Origin: Bradyrhizobium sp. CCGB01
GTDB lineage: Bacteria; Pseudomonadota; Alphaproteobacteria; Rhizobiales; Xanthobacteraceae
Assembly: GCF_024199795.1 (NCBI RefSeq)
Contig: NZ_JANADK010000001.1
Location: forward strand, 1,984,001 to 2,048,000
Length of the DNA: 64,000 nt
Reading direction: 5' to 3'
In this document: in pieces, positions 8,069-18,192 of the stretch
Layout of the letters: each line of letters begins with the position of its first letter
Position numbering within the stretch: the first letter of the stretch is position 1
Made by a program: the position numbers and the translations under genes
The notes under the pieces: generated by a model
What the model was told of the DNA's origin: nothing
Databases searched by the model: none
The model's input: the letters and a program-made list of their open reading frames with translations, nothing else

Positions 8069-9346
8069 ATGCGCAGCGATAGTCCGCGATCTGAGTTTAC
8101 GGCCCGATATCTCGTCGAGACCGGCGATAGCCTGGAAAAGGCGGCGGAAGTCATCGCAGGAGAGCAGTCAAGCGGGACATTTCTCTCTTTGCCGGGCGAA
8201 ACGGATGAACTGAAAAAGCGGTCGCGTGCACGAGTGCTTCGGATGACAGAGCTGCCATCTGTCGACACTCCGACCTTGCATAGTGCCTTCTATGAGCGGA
8301 GGCAGAGACCAAAGGCGTTTCGGCGCGGCGAAATCGAGATCGCGTTTCCGATCGATAACGTGGGCCGCAATATCCCGACATTCCTGGCGACCGTTGCGGG
8401 CAATCTGTTCGAACTCGGTGAGATCACGGGGCTACGGCTGCTGGACATCGGCCTTCCCGTCGACTACGCCGCCAGCTTTCCGGGGCCGAAGTTCGGCGTG
8501 GATGGTACCCGACGGTTGGCCGGCGTTTTTGATCGGCCGATGATCGGCACGATTTTGAAGCCAAGTATTGGCATGTCTCCATCCGAGACTGCCTCGTTGG
8601 TCGATAAGATCTGCGAAGCTGGGATCGATTTTCTCAAGGATGACGAGCTAATCGCAGATCCACCTTACGCGCCTTTCGAGGAGCGCCTGAAGGCGGTCTT
8701 TCCCGTGATCGAGAAGCATGCCGACCGGTTGGGCCGGAAGCCAATGTACGCGATCAATATCAGCGGTTCGATTGACGACATGCGACGTCGCCATGACCTC
8801 GTGCTTCGGGCCGGCGGAACGTGCATAATGGTGAGCGTCAATTGGTGCGGCTTCTCTGCGATTGAACATTTGCGAGCCTGCACAGATCTTCCGATCCATG
8901 GTCATCGCAATGGGTGGGGCTTATTTACCCGCCAACCCTGGCTTGGCTTCGATTTCTTGGCATTTCAAAAGCTGTGGCGGCTGACGGGTGTCGATCATCT
9001 CCACGTAAATGGCCTAAGGAGCAAATTCTGGGAGCCGGATGACTCAGTCATCTCGTCCGCAAGCTCGTGTCTTGCGGCCTTTTCAGGCGTCAAACCGATG
9101 ATGCCGGTCTTCTCTTCGGGGCAATGGGCGGGGCAAGCCGGAGACACATTCGAGCGTCTCGGCAGCGTAGACCTCATGCACCTCGCCGGCGGCGGCATCA
9201 TGGGGCATCCTGGCGGTATCGCCGAGGGCGTCATGAGCTTGCGAGAGGCTTGGGAAGCGGCAGTCCAGGGTGTGCCCGTAGCCGAATACGCAAAGTCCCA
9301 TCCGTCGCTTCAGCTCGCGCTTTCCAAGTTCGGGGGCGCGACGTGA
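8069..9346 (+). CDS. RuBisCO-like protein (isoapionate-pathway OiaT/OiaX-type)
   Basis: A 425-residue member of the RuBisCO large-subunit superfamily. Visible hallmarks: GTILKPSIG with Lys164 (equivalent of the general-acid/base Lys of true RuBisCO), the carbamate-lysine box FLKDDE (Lys190, Asp191, Asp192, Glu193), a HGHRNG segment and a C-terminal phosphate loop AGGGIMGHPGG. It is not a form I-III RuBisCO: the rest of the sequence and the neighbours differ. In characterised D-apionate pathways, RuBisCO-like proteins act on 3-oxo-isoapionate-4-phosphate, either decarboxylating it (OiaX) or cleaving it to 3-phosphoglycerate and glycolate (OiaT). The gene overlaps the next one, a DUF1537 kinase, by four bases, exactly the pairing expected. 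The presence of enolase, pyruvate kinase and glycolate oxidase genes nearby favours the OiaT reaction (inference). Confidence 0.8.
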   Translation: MRSDSPRSEFTARYLVETGDSLEKAAEVIAGEQSSGTFLSLPGETDELKKRSRARVLRMTELPSVDTPTLHSAFYERRQRPKAFRRGEIEIAFPIDNVGRNIPTFLATVAGNLFELGEITGLRLLDIGLPVDYAASFPGPKFGVDGTRRLAGVFDRPMIGTILKPSIGMSPSETASLVDKICEAGIDFLKDDELIADPPYAPFEERLKAVFPVIEKHADRLGRKPMYAINISGSIDDMRRRHDLVLRAGGTCIMVSVNWCGFSAIEHLRACTDLPIHGHRNGWGLFTRQPWLGFDFLAFQKLWRLTGVDHLHVNGLRSKFWEPDDSVISSASSCLAAFSGVKPMMPVFSSGQWAGQAGDTFERLGSVDLMHLAGGGIMGHPGGIAEGVMSLREAWEAAVQGVPVAEYAKSHPSLQLALSKFGGAT

Positions 9347-10728
9347 CACAAGCTCGCTATCGGTTGGCATTCTACGGTGATGATTTCACGGGGGCGACGG
9401 ATGCGCTTGAGGTCATAGCATTTGCTGGGCTCCGTGCTGCTCTCTTTCTCCGTCCTCCGAGCCCCGATGTTTTAAAGCATTTTGGGGACATCGACGTGGT
9501 CGGCCTTGCCGGGGTGAGCCGTAGCATGTCTCCAGCGGAGATGACCGAACATCTGGAGAAGGATCTACGGTACCTTGCATCGCTTCGCGCGCCAATCGTT
9601 CACTACAAGGTGTGCTCAACCTTTGACAGCTCGCCCGAGATTGGCAGCATCGGTCGAGTCATCAAAATCGCAAAGTCAATCTTCGGCGATACAGTTCCGA
9701 TCGTTGGCGGCACACCTTCGCTTCAAAGATATTGCTTTTTTGGACACCTGTTTGCCCGGTCCGGAACCGATGGCACTGTCTATCGCATCGATCGGCATCC
9801 GGTCATGAGCGTTCACCCAGTGACGCCCATGAACGAAAGCGATCTGGCGGTTCACATTGCACAGCAGGCAACGCTCAGGATCGAGAAACTAACATCTCCG
9901 GTCCTCGACCAGGGCTTTGAAGCGGCCGCTCGGCGCTTCAATGATCTGGCGGAGGGTGGGGCGGACGCGATCCTGCTGGACTCCGCGAATGCGTCACAAC
10001 TTACTCAGGTCGGGCGGCTCATCGCTGATTGGGCTGGGGTGAGCGGAAGCGCATTCGTGGTTGGGCCGTCGGGTGTGGAGTATGCACTGACGCAATGGTG
10101 GCGGGAGGCCGGTGTTATTCCGCCGCCGTCTAGCACCTACGGCAATCCAGCTGCGATCGATCAAGTACTCGCCGTGTCGGGCAGCGCCTCGCCTGTGACA
10201 GCGTTACAGATCGAGGCCGCCGTGCGGGCTGGATTTGCAGAGGTGCCGCTAGACGCTGCTGCTCTACTTGATGATTGCCAACATTCGGCGTCCGCCAGGC
10301 AAGTCGTCGGACTTACCGTCTCGCTGCTCAAAGAAGGGCGCAGTGTCATATTACACACAGCCCGCGGTCCTGGTGATCCTCGGATCGGAAAAATGATCGA
10401 CATGCTCGTCAGCGGCGGCATGTCACGTGAGCTCGCCAAGCATGAAGGTGGCAGAAACCTTGGTCGGAAGATTGGTCAGCTCGTCAGCGACATCCTCGCG
10501 GAGGTACCCTTAAAAAGGTTGTTGTTGTCGGGGGGCGACACGTCGAGCCAGGTTGCGCAGCTTTTGGATATCGATGCGCTTGAAATTCAAGCTCGCGTAA
10601 GCCCTGGTGTCCCACTTTGCCGAGCAAGATCGATCCGCGGACGTCTCGACGGACTTCAGATTGCGTTCAAAGGTGGCCAACTAGGCGACGAAGAGTTCTT
10701 TAAGCGCGGATGGCTTGGTCAAGCCTAA
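9343..10728 (+). CDS. Four-carbon acid-sugar kinase family protein (DUF1537; OiaK-like)
   Basis: A 461-residue DUF1537 kinase. Start chosen at the GTG that overlaps the RuBisCO-like gene's stop (GTGA); the frame is open further upstream, but that part is the antisense-like shadow of the preceding gene. The N-terminal substrate domain shows the family signature AFYGDDFTGATDA, and the C-terminal nucleotide domain has LLSGGDTSS and the closing KGGQLGDEEF. Family members phosphorylate acid sugars such as threonate, erythronate or 3-oxo-isoapionate with ATP. Next to a RuBisCO-like protein the best match is 3-oxo-isoapionate kinase, providing the phosphorylated substrate for its neighbour. No lesion seen. 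Confidence 0.82.
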   Translation: MTQARYRLAFYGDDFTGATDALEVIAFAGLRAALFLRPPSPDVLKHFGDIDVVGLAGVSRSMSPAEMTEHLEKDLRYLASLRAPIVHYKVCSTFDSSPEIGSIGRVIKIAKSIFGDTVPIVGGTPSLQRYCFFGHLFARSGTDGTVYRIDRHPVMSVHPVTPMNESDLAVHIAQQATLRIEKLTSPVLDQGFEAAARRFNDLAEGGADAILLDSANASQLTQVGRLIADWAGVSGSAFVVGPSGVEYALTQWWREAGVIPPPSSTYGNPAAIDQVLAVSGSASPVTALQIEAAVRAGFAEVPLDAAALLDDCQHSASARQVVGLTVSLLKEGRSVILHTARGPGDPRIGKMIDMLVSGGMSRELAKHEGGRNLGRKIGQLVSDILAEVPLKRLLLSGGDTSSQVAQLLDIDALEIQARVSPGVPLCRARSIRGRLDGLQIAFKGGQLGDEEFFKRGWLGQA

Positions 10729-10752
10729 CAAAGACGAAATAGGGAGGATGCC

Positions 10753-12690
10753 ATGAGTGTCCCAACACTGCCAGCAAGCGGCGTGGCCGTGCGCGATGAT
10801 GAGGTAGCCCCAACTTTGGGCGCGCCCTTGGAAGAAACGATGGAGACATCAAGCCATCACGGGCTACTCGCGATCATGGACTCTATCGATCGGCTGATCG
10901 GTCGCGGTCTTGATGTCTGCGTCATGCTTTTGCTCACTGCCGAAATCCTGTTGCTGTTCGCGGGAGTCTTGGCCCGATATGTGTTCCTCCGCCCCATCAT
11001 ATGGTCTGACGAGCTGGCCTCCATGCTCTTCCTTTGGCTGGTTATGCTCGGTTCGGCGATAGCGCTGCGACGAGGTGAACACATGCGGATGACGGCGCTA
11101 TTTGCGTTCGTATCCCCCCGGATGCGTGCTCATCTCGACGCTTTCGCGTTGGCGGCATCGTTGGGGCTAGTCGTCCTGCTGTTTCCCGCAGCGCTCGACT
11201 ACGCTCTCGAGGAAGCCATTGTCAGAACACCGGCCATGGACCTTTCGAACTCCTGGCGGGCTTCCGCCGTCCCTGTGGGTTTCGGCTTGATGGGCATTTT
11301 TGCGCTGTTTCGCCTAGTTCGTCTCGGTGACACAAGGCAAATCTTGTCTGCGTTGGCCATCATTGTACTCCTTGTCGCCGCGTTCTGGCTCCTTCAACCG
11401 CTCTTTCGTCCGCTTGGAAATGCAAATCTGATCATATTCTTTGTGATCGTGGTTGCAGGCGCGGTCCTCGCGGGCGTTCCGATAGCGTTTTCTTTCGGCC
11501 TCGCGACATTTGGCTATCTGATCCTCACCACCAGAACTCCGCCGCTCATCATCGTGGGGCGCATCGACGAGGGTGTGAGCCACTTGATCCTGCTTTCGGT
11601 GCCACTGTTCGTATTTCTCGGACAACTCATCGAAATGACAGGCATGGCGCGGGCTATGGTCGCCTTCCTCGCCAGCCTGTTAGGGCACGTACGAGGCGGC
11701 CTTCTGTATGTTCTCGTTGGAGCGATGTATCTCGTTTCCGGTATCTCGGGATCAAAGGCCGCGGATATGGCCGCGGTGGCACCGGTCTTGTTCCCGGAAA
11801 TGAAGCGTAGAGGTGCGAACGAAGGCGACCTAGTCGCGCTGCTCGCCGCGACCGGTGCTCAGACCGAGACCATCCCCCCGAGCATCGTCCTCATCACGAT
11901 CGGCTCGGTCACCGGCGTCTCTATTGCGGCTCTGTTCACCGGCGGCCTTCTACCTGGCGTTATTCTGGCAGTCACTCTCTGTTGCGTGATCGGGTGGAGA
12001 TACCGCAACGAGGACCGCAGCCTCGCGCGCCGCGCGCCCGCAGCTGAGATCGGTAAGACGTTCCTTGTTGCCTTGCCGGCGATCGCATTGCCGTTCGTTA
12101 TTCGATCCGCCGTGATCGAGGGCGTCGCGACGGCGACCGAAGTTTCGACCATCGGCATATTCTATTCGATCGTGGTCGGTGCTTTATTCTACAGACAATT
12201 CGACTGGCGCCGGATCAAGCCGATGCTGGTCGAGACCGCGAGCCTGTCCGGTGCCATTCTCTTCATCATCGGTACTGCTACGGCGATGGCTTGGAGTCTG
12301 ACTCAGTCGGGCTTCTCCCGCTCTCTGGCTATCGCGATGAAGGCACTGCCGGGTGGGTCGATGAGCTTCATGGCTGTGTCCATCGTAGCTTTTGTTGTGC
12401 TTGGCAGCGTTCTTGAGGGCATCCCAGCCATCGTCCTCTTTGGGCCGCTGCTTTTCCCGATCGCCCAGGCGCTTGGTATCGATCTCGTTCACTATTCGAT
12501 GGTCGTCATATTGGCGATGGGCGTCGGCTTGTTCGCACCACCTTTCGGCGTTGGGTACTACGCGGCCTGCGCGATCAGTCGCGTAAATCCTGATGCTGGA
12601 ATGAAGCCCATAGTGGGTTACATAGCGGCGTTATTGATAGGACTCGCAATCGTAGCGTTGGTCCCATGGATTTCGACGGGATTTCTGTAA
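10753..12690 (+). CDS. Fused TRAP transporter permease (DctQ-DctM)
   Basis: A 645-residue fusion. After a hydrophilic N-terminus (about 35 residues) comes a DctQ-like four-helix small permease (about residues 36-205; GVLARYVFLRPIIWSDELASMLFLWLVMLGSA), followed by a DctM large permease (about 215-645) with the conserved GVPIAFSFGLA and VPLFVFLGQLIEMTGMA blocks. With the binding protein encoded next it forms a secondary, ion-driven importer in the inner membrane, usually for carboxylates or sugar acids. A second importer type besides the ABC system at the window start suggests the acid as well as the free sugar is taken up. An AGGGAGGATGCC ribosome-binding region precedes the ATG. Confidence 0.9.
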   Translation: MSVPTLPASGVAVRDDEVAPTLGAPLEETMETSSHHGLLAIMDSIDRLIGRGLDVCVMLLLTAEILLLFAGVLARYVFLRPIIWSDELASMLFLWLVMLGSAIALRRGEHMRMTALFAFVSPRMRAHLDAFALAASLGLVVLLFPAALDYALEEAIVRTPAMDLSNSWRASAVPVGFGLMGIFALFRLVRLGDTRQILSALAIIVLLVAAFWLLQPLFRPLGNANLIIFFVIVVAGAVLAGVPIAFSFGLATFGYLILTTRTPPLIIVGRIDEGVSHLILLSVPLFVFLGQLIEMTGMARAMVAFLASLLGHVRGGLLYVLVGAMYLVSGISGSKAADMAAVAPVLFPEMKRRGANEGDLVALLAATGAQTETIPPSIVLITIGSVTGVSIAALFTGGLLPGVILAVTLCCVIGWRYRNEDRSLARRAPAAEIGKTFLVALPAIALPFVIRSAVIEGVATATEVSTIGIFYSIVVGALFYRQFDWRRIKPMLVETASLSGAILFIIGTATAMAWSLTQSGFSRSLAIAMKALPGGSMSFMAVSIVAFVVLGSVLEGIPAIVLFGPLLFPIAQALGIDLVHYSMVVILAMGVGLFAPPFGVGYYAACAISRVNPDAGMKPIVGYIAALLIGLAIVALVPWISTGFL

Positions 12691-12731
12691 CCGCCAAACC
12701 GCGCGATATTGCGAGTTAAACGGAGGAAGCC

Positions 12732-13757
12732 ATGAAAGATATTGTCAATCGCCGGACGTTGTTGAAGCGAGCAACTTCGGTGGCTTTGGCAGCTGGCATC
12801 GGACTGCCGATCAGGCGCGCCAGTGCTGCGGAGTTTCCGCTCAGATGGGGCTTTAACCTCGCTGAATCCCATCCGATCACCGCTCGCGCAAGGGAAGCAG
12901 CTCAGCGCGTGCTGTCCGAAACGAAGGGCAGAGTGGAAATTAATGTATTTCCCAACAATCAACTCGGTGGCGACACAGATATGCTGTCGCAACTACGTGC
13001 CGGCGGGCTCGATCTGTTCCTCAACTCAGGGATTAACGTCCTGTCGACAATCGTTCCGTCTGCGTCAATCTACGGACTTGGGTTCATCTTTCCGGACTAC
13101 GATGCTGTTTGGAAGGCGATGGACGGCGAACTTGGCGACGCTTTGCGCCTCAATATCGGAAAGGCGAACCTCGTCCCCATGGCCAAGATGTGGGACAACG
13201 GCTTTCGCAACATCACGACGAGCACGAAGCAGATCAATACTCCGGCCGATTTAAAGGGCGTTAAGATCCGCGTGCCAGTGGGCGCACTTTGGACGTCGAT
13301 GTTCCAAGCTTTCGGTGCGGCGCCAACGGCTATCAATTACAGCGAACTTTACTCGGCACTTCAGACCAAGATCGTCGACGGTCAGGAGAACTCGTTGGCG
13401 AACATCTTCACGGCCAACCTTTTCGAGGTTCAGAAGTACTGTGCTCTGACCGGTCACATGTGGGACGCTTTCTTCTGCGTGGCGAACAAGCGGAACTGGG
13501 AGGCCATTCCGAAGGATCTTCGGGACATCGTTGCCACCGCAATCAACGATGCGGCGCTGTCCGAGAGGAAGGATATGGCGACACTGGCGACGTCGCTTCG
13601 CGGTGATCTGAGCAAGAAGGGTCTCGTTTTCAACGAACCAGACGTCAACGCATTTCGTGACGCGCTTCGAACGGCCGGCTTTTACAAAGAATGGCGAGCC
13701 AAGTATGGCGAGGAACTGTGGACGATACTTGAGCGTACGACCGGCAAGCTGACCTGA
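12732..13757 (+). CDS. TRAP transporter substrate-binding protein (DctP)
   Basis: A 341-residue periplasmic DctP-family protein. The N-terminus has a twin-arginine-like RRTLLKR followed by a hydrophobic stretch and an Ala-rich cleavage region near residue 33. Mature-domain family marks include FPNNQLGGDTDMLSQLRAGGLDLF, MWDNGFRNITTS and the substrate-clamp region KIRVPVG. A GGAGGAAGCC ribosome-binding site precedes the ATG. It partners the fused permease immediately upstream. The conserved Arg of KIRVP usually binds a carboxylate, consistent with a sugar-acid ligand; the exact ligand cannot be named. Confidence 0.9.
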   Translation: MKDIVNRRTLLKRATSVALAAGIGLPIRRASAAEFPLRWGFNLAESHPITARAREAAQRVLSETKGRVEINVFPNNQLGGDTDMLSQLRAGGLDLFLNSGINVLSTIVPSASIYGLGFIFPDYDAVWKAMDGELGDALRLNIGKANLVPMAKMWDNGFRNITTSTKQINTPADLKGVKIRVPVGALWTSMFQAFGAAPTAINYSELYSALQTKIVDGQENSLANIFTANLFEVQKYCALTGHMWDAFFCVANKRNWEAIPKDLRDIVATAINDAALSERKDMATLATSLRGDLSKKGLVFNEPDVNAFRDALRTAGFYKEWRAKYGEELWTILERTTGKLT

Positions 13758-13780
13758 ACACGATTGCGGGAGTTATCGAG

Positions 13781-14566
13781 ATGAGATTGAACAATAAGGT
13801 GGCGCTCGTCACCGGGGGAGCGCGCGGTATCGGCTTCGCGATCTCGAAGGCATTGGCGCGCGAGGGGGCTCGCATTGTGATCGCGGATCTCAACCTGGAC
13901 GGCGCTAAAGCGGCGGCGGCGGCTCTCGAAAATGCCGATCGTGACCATTTTGGGCTAAAAGTCGACGTGGCCGATCAGCGGTCCGTGGGCGAATTGATAG
14001 ACGGATTGACCAGCCGCTGTGGCGGATTGGACATTCTGATCAACAATGCCGGAATCGGTGGCAACACTCCGTTCCTCGACATAAAGCTTGAGGACTGGCA
14101 ACGAATGATCTCGATCAACCTGACCGGTGCGTTCATTGTGGCTCAATCCGTGGCGCGCCAGATGGTTAAGCAAGGGCGCGGCGGCAAGATCATAAACATC
14201 GCGTCGCTCTCGGGTCAGCGCGGCGGGAACGGACGCGGCGCATATGGCGCGGCAAAGGCCGGGTTGGAGTTGCTGACAAAGGTCATGGCGGTCGAGCTTG
14301 CTCAGTACCGCATCAACGTCAACAACATTGCTCCAGGAGCTATTGAAACCGAGATGGCGAAGACCGCGCACGACTCGGCAACGCGTCGAGCGTATGAATA
14401 TCTGATTCCGATGAGCCGCTACGGAACTCCGGAAGAGATCGCTGACGCAGCAGTCTTCCTGTCATCGGACGAGAGCAGGTATGTCCACGGCCACACGTTG
14501 AACGTCGACGGCGGCTTCCGTGAGGCTGGCCTGATGTTCGGGCCGGACAAGACGCCTCCCCGGTAG
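13781..14566 (+). CDS. Short-chain dehydrogenase/reductase
   Basis: A 261-residue classical SDR: cofactor motif TGGARGIG at residues 11-18, NNAG, catalytic Ser (IASLSGQ) and the YGAAK active-site pair. The C-terminal INVNNIAPGAIETEM and LSSDESRYVHGHTLNVDGG blocks are intact. It probably performs an NAD(P)-linked oxidation in the RuBisCO-like-protein pathway, for example making the 3-oxo acid that the kinase phosphorylates; this role is inferred from its place between transporter and pyruvate kinase. It starts 23 bases after the TRAP binding-protein gene. Confidence 0.85.
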   Translation: MRLNNKVALVTGGARGIGFAISKALAREGARIVIADLNLDGAKAAAAALENADRDHFGLKVDVADQRSVGELIDGLTSRCGGLDILINNAGIGGNTPFLDIKLEDWQRMISINLTGAFIVAQSVARQMVKQGRGGKIINIASLSGQRGGNGRGAYGAAKAGLELLTKVMAVELAQYRINVNNIAPGAIETEMAKTAHDSATRRAYEYLIPMSRYGTPEEIADAAVFLSSDESRYVHGHTLNVDGGFREAGLMFGPDKTPPR

Positions 14567-14630
14567 CGTGGTCCTTGTGGGGCCGTTTCGTTCGGAGCGA
14601 GCCCAGGTTGTCAATTGAGAGGCTATTCAC

Positions 14631-16046
14631 GTGCGCCGAAACCGCCGAGCGAAAATCGTAGCAACGGTTGGGCCAGCTTGCTGGGAGCCAGAGATGCTTC
14701 GAACGTTGTTCGAGGCTGGTGTCGACACCTTTCGCCTCAACTTCAGTCACGGGGCGAGAGAGGACCACGCCAAGGTGCACGCGGCGATACGCGCCCTCGA
14801 AGTTGAAACGGGTAGGCCAATTGGCATCTTGCTTGACCTTCAGGGTCCTAAGATCCGGATCGGTGCTTTGCGTGATGGAAGCCTGACGGTAGCGGCGGGT
14901 GAAATCATTAGATTCGCCCAGGGAGACGCTCTTGACGATCGGAATGCTATCCCGTTGCCGCACCCAGAGGTGTTTGCGGCCGCGGCACCTGGTCACGATC
15001 TGCTGATCGACGATGGTCGCCTGCGCGTTCGCGTTAAGGCACTCTTCAGTGACAGTCTCCATGCCGAGGTAATCGTTGGTGGGAAGCTCTCCAACCACAA
15101 GGGCGTTAACCTCCCGGGGACAATCCTGAATGTGTCTCCGCTCACCTCAAAAGACCGGGCTGACCTCGACTTCGGCCTTCGGCTCGGCGTCGATTGGGTC
15201 GCGCTGTCGTTTGTCCAGCGACCGGGAGATCTCCTCGAGGCGAGGGGGCTGATCGGAGATCGCGCAGGGCTCGTCGCGAAGATCGAGAAGCCGGCCGCTC
15301 TCGATCGGATCGACGACATCATAGGCTTGTCAGACGCAGTCATGGTGGCGCGGGGCGATCTTGGCGTGGAGATTCCCCACGAAGCCGTCCCTGGTCGGCA
15401 GAAGGAGCTGGTGCGAGCCTGTCGATTGGCGGTCAAGCCTGTGATCGTGGCCACCCAGATGTTGGACTCCATGGTGTCTTCGCCGACGCCGACTCGCGCG
15501 GAAGCGTCCGATGTCGCCACTGCCATCTACGATGGAGCCGACGCCGTGATGTTGTCAGCGGAGTCCGCCGTCGGCCGCTATCCACTCGAGGCGGTGGAGA
15601 TGATGGATCGCATCATCCGCAGCACCGAGCGTCACAAGATGTATCGTTCCATTGTCGATGCCTTGCGCCCGGAAGAAGAGCAAACGCCACCCCACGCGGT
15701 CGCTGCCGCTGCGGCGGGCTTGGCCTCAGCGATCCATGCGGCGGCCATCGTCGCGTACACGTCCGGAGGCACGACCGCGGCGCGCATCGCGCGCCGCCGT
15801 CCAGATGTGCCTGTGCTTGCTGTTACCCCGAGCTCGGAAACAGCCCGTCGTCTGTGTCTTCTTTGGGGGACGCACAGCATGTTCTCGTCCGACGTGAGCA
15901 ATTATGAGGAGATGGTGTCACGCGCCGTCTCTACTGCAGTCGGAGAGCGCTTCGCCCAGAGCTCAGATAACGTGGTGATCGTTGCCGGAATACCGTTCGC
16001 CCAGGCAGGAACCACCAACAATATCCGGGTCATCGCGGTACCTTGA
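14631..16046 (+). CDS. pyk: Pyruvate kinase
   Basis: A 471-residue full-length pyruvate kinase. Signature blocks are all visible: KIVATVGPAC, FRLNFSHG, LLDLQGPKIRIG, the catalytic KIEKPAALDRID lysine/glutamate segment, MVARGDLGVEIP, and ATQMLDSM with PTRAEASDVA. It converts phosphoenolpyruvate and ADP to pyruvate and ATP. A glycolytic housekeeping gene inside a catabolic operon on an island is unusual and implies that the pathway delivers phosphoglycerate or PEP. The GTG start has a GAGAGG eight bases upstream. It appears intact, unlike the enolase copy at 25.6-26.9 kb. Confidence 0.92.
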   Translation: MRRNRRAKIVATVGPACWEPEMLRTLFEAGVDTFRLNFSHGAREDHAKVHAAIRALEVETGRPIGILLDLQGPKIRIGALRDGSLTVAAGEIIRFAQGDALDDRNAIPLPHPEVFAAAAPGHDLLIDDGRLRVRVKALFSDSLHAEVIVGGKLSNHKGVNLPGTILNVSPLTSKDRADLDFGLRLGVDWVALSFVQRPGDLLEARGLIGDRAGLVAKIEKPAALDRIDDIIGLSDAVMVARGDLGVEIPHEAVPGRQKELVRACRLAVKPVIVATQMLDSMVSSPTPTRAEASDVATAIYDGADAVMLSAESAVGRYPLEAVEMMDRIIRSTERHKMYRSIVDALRPEEEQTPPHAVAAAAAGLASAIHAAAIVAYTSGGTTAARIARRRPDVPVLAVTPSSETARRLCLLWGTHSMFSSDVSNYEEMVSRAVSTAVGERFAQSSDNVVIVAGIPFAQAGTTNNIRVIAVP

Positions 16047-16158
16047 ATCTTTGAAGCGGCCCGTCTTGAACGCAGGCCGCGACCTGCGCACATTTTCTGC
16101 CTGTCTTTGGGAGAAATCCCGAAGTGCTGGTGGCTGCCACGAGAACAAGGGGTGAGGA

Positions 16159-18192
16159 ATGGCTGGGCCTACCACGTTGAAATCAAAGCGCGCGGCTTTC
16201 CCGACCCTGCGGTTCCGCGCCAAATCGTAGTGGGCTTCGCGACGGTGCTTAGCGTCTCGGCCGGCAGCATGGCTTTCGCCTATTTCGGCTTTGAGCGTAT
16301 TTCGAATTGTGTCGGCTCCTACCAGGCCAGTGTCTCGGAGGCCGATTTAGCCCGCAACATCGACCGCGAGCTGCTCGCGTATCGCTCAGTCGCCCGGTAC
16401 TTTGTGATGTCCGGAAGAGACGATGACGCGAAAGCTGCGCTGGATGCTGAGGGCGGCCTTAAGAAGGCGATCGATCTAGCGATCAAGAGCGTCAAGTCGC
16501 CAGCGCGACTGGCAAGCCTCGAAAAGCTTGCAAAGGAATTCTCTCAGTTCTCTGCGACATTCGGCAGGATCCTCGCGGTCAAGCGCGATAGTGCGCTGAT
16601 CGTGCGCGACCAGCTCATGCGTAATGCGAGCCTCTGAAATACAAGCTCGAAGAAAGTCGCCTCGGTACATCCGAGACGGAAACGCAAGCGATCGAATTCG
16701 GCACAAAGCGGGTCAATACGCAATTCCAGACCGCAACTGCGGGTGTAAGCAACTTCTTCCTCAACGCGGACGAGTCGGTCCAAGCAAGCGCGCTGGCAGC
16801 GTTGAACGCGGGAGAATTCATTGAAAGCGATCTATTCGAAGGATCAGAAGATCGTTTCCGGCCTTAAGGAGGCCGAGGCGCTGCTGGCTGCCTATCGCGG
16901 GGCACTGGAGAAGCTTGCGGCGAACGCAAAGATGATTGATCAACTGGTCATCGACATGAGCGCCTCGGCTGGCATGATCATGCAAGGCGCAACTGTGATG
17001 ACGTCCGATCTCATTTCCGAGCAACAACGACTGGAGACGGAGTCGAGGCGAACGATCGGTCAGACCGAGCAACTTATCCGATGCTCGGGGCCGGCGGTAC
17101 GCTGCTCGGCGCGGTTCTCGCCTTCCTGCTTGGCATCGGGATTTCCCGACCTATGGTTGCGATGTCCACGGCGATGAGAGAGTTGGCCTCGGGTAATTTT
17201 GACGTGGTGTTGCCAGGGCTGGGCCGCAAGGACGAACTCGGGGAAATGGCCAGTGCAGTCGGAGAGTTCAAGCTGCAGGCGATCGCGAAAGCCGAACGCG
17301 ATGCCGCTTTGAGCGAAGTACAGAGCAAGAAGCAAGCGGCCTCCCGCAGCGCCGAGCTGATACATTTTGCCGATGGTTTCGAGACCGCCGTCGGCTCCAT
17401 AGTGTCCAACGTCTCGACCTCGGCCGTGCAGCTCGAGTCCGCACGCCACGCTAACGCGCACCGCGGAGACTACGCAAAACCTGTCTAGCCAGGTCGCGGT
17501 CGTCTCCGGGCAGACCTCCTCGAACATGCAGGCTGTCGCGACGGCGACGGAGGAGCTCTCGGCTTCAGTTGGGGAGATCGGGCGTCAGGTCCGCGATTCG
17601 AGCCGCATCGCAGAAGCTGCGGTGATGCAGGCCAAGGAAACCGATAACCGCATCGGCAAGCTGTCCCGTGCAGCCCAACATGTCGGTGACGTGGTGAAAC
17701 TGATTACTGCGATCGCCGAGCAGACCAATCTTTTGGCGCTCAATGCCACCATCGAGGCGGCGCGCGCTGGCGAAGCAGGGCGAGGCTTTGCCGTGGTCGC
17801 AAGTGAGGTGAAGTCGCTTGCGAGCCAGACGGCGAAGGCGACCGACGAGATCTCGGCCCACATTGCCAATATGCAAGACGCACCGGCTGAATCGGTCGGG
17901 GCGATTAAGGAGATCGGTGCTACGATCGGTCAGATCTCGACGATTGCTGCCTCGATCGCGAGCGCTGTCGAGGAGCAAGGCGCCGCCACGCAAAAGATCG
18001 CGCGCAGCGTCCAGAATGTCGCGCAGGGCACGCAGGCTGTGGTCACTAACATCGACCAGGTCAACACGGGGCGCGGCCGAAACGGGAGCGGCTTCCGAAG
18101 AGCTGCTGAGTTCGGCCAGTACGCTGTCGACTGAGAGCACCCGACTTCGCGCCGAGTTGGACCGCTTCATGGCCAATATCCGCGCGGCTTAG
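16159..18192 (+). pseudogene. Methyl-accepting chemotaxis protein, broken by about six frameshifts
   Basis: A chemoreceptor whose pieces align in order but in changing frames. The likely original start is the ATG at 16159 (GGGGTGAGGA ribosome-binding site). Frame changes fall near 16225, 16630, 16820, 17083, 17450 and 18070. The pieces give: an N-terminal membrane helix (IVVGFATVLSVSAGSMAFAYFGF), a periplasmic helical-bundle sensor, a second membrane helix (LLGAVLAFLLGIGISRPM), a HAMP region, and a signalling domain with the invariant tip segment [33 protein letters not shown] in shorter blocks, ending with a LDRFMANIRAA-type tail. With so many lesions it cannot work. It may once have tuned chemotaxis to the nearby pathway's substrate. 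Confidence 0.85.

Noticed and set aside
9067..9342. Upstream in-frame extension of the DUF1537 kinase
   Set aside because: It lies inside the RuBisCO-like gene and is Arg-rich; the family start matches the overlapping GTG at 9343.
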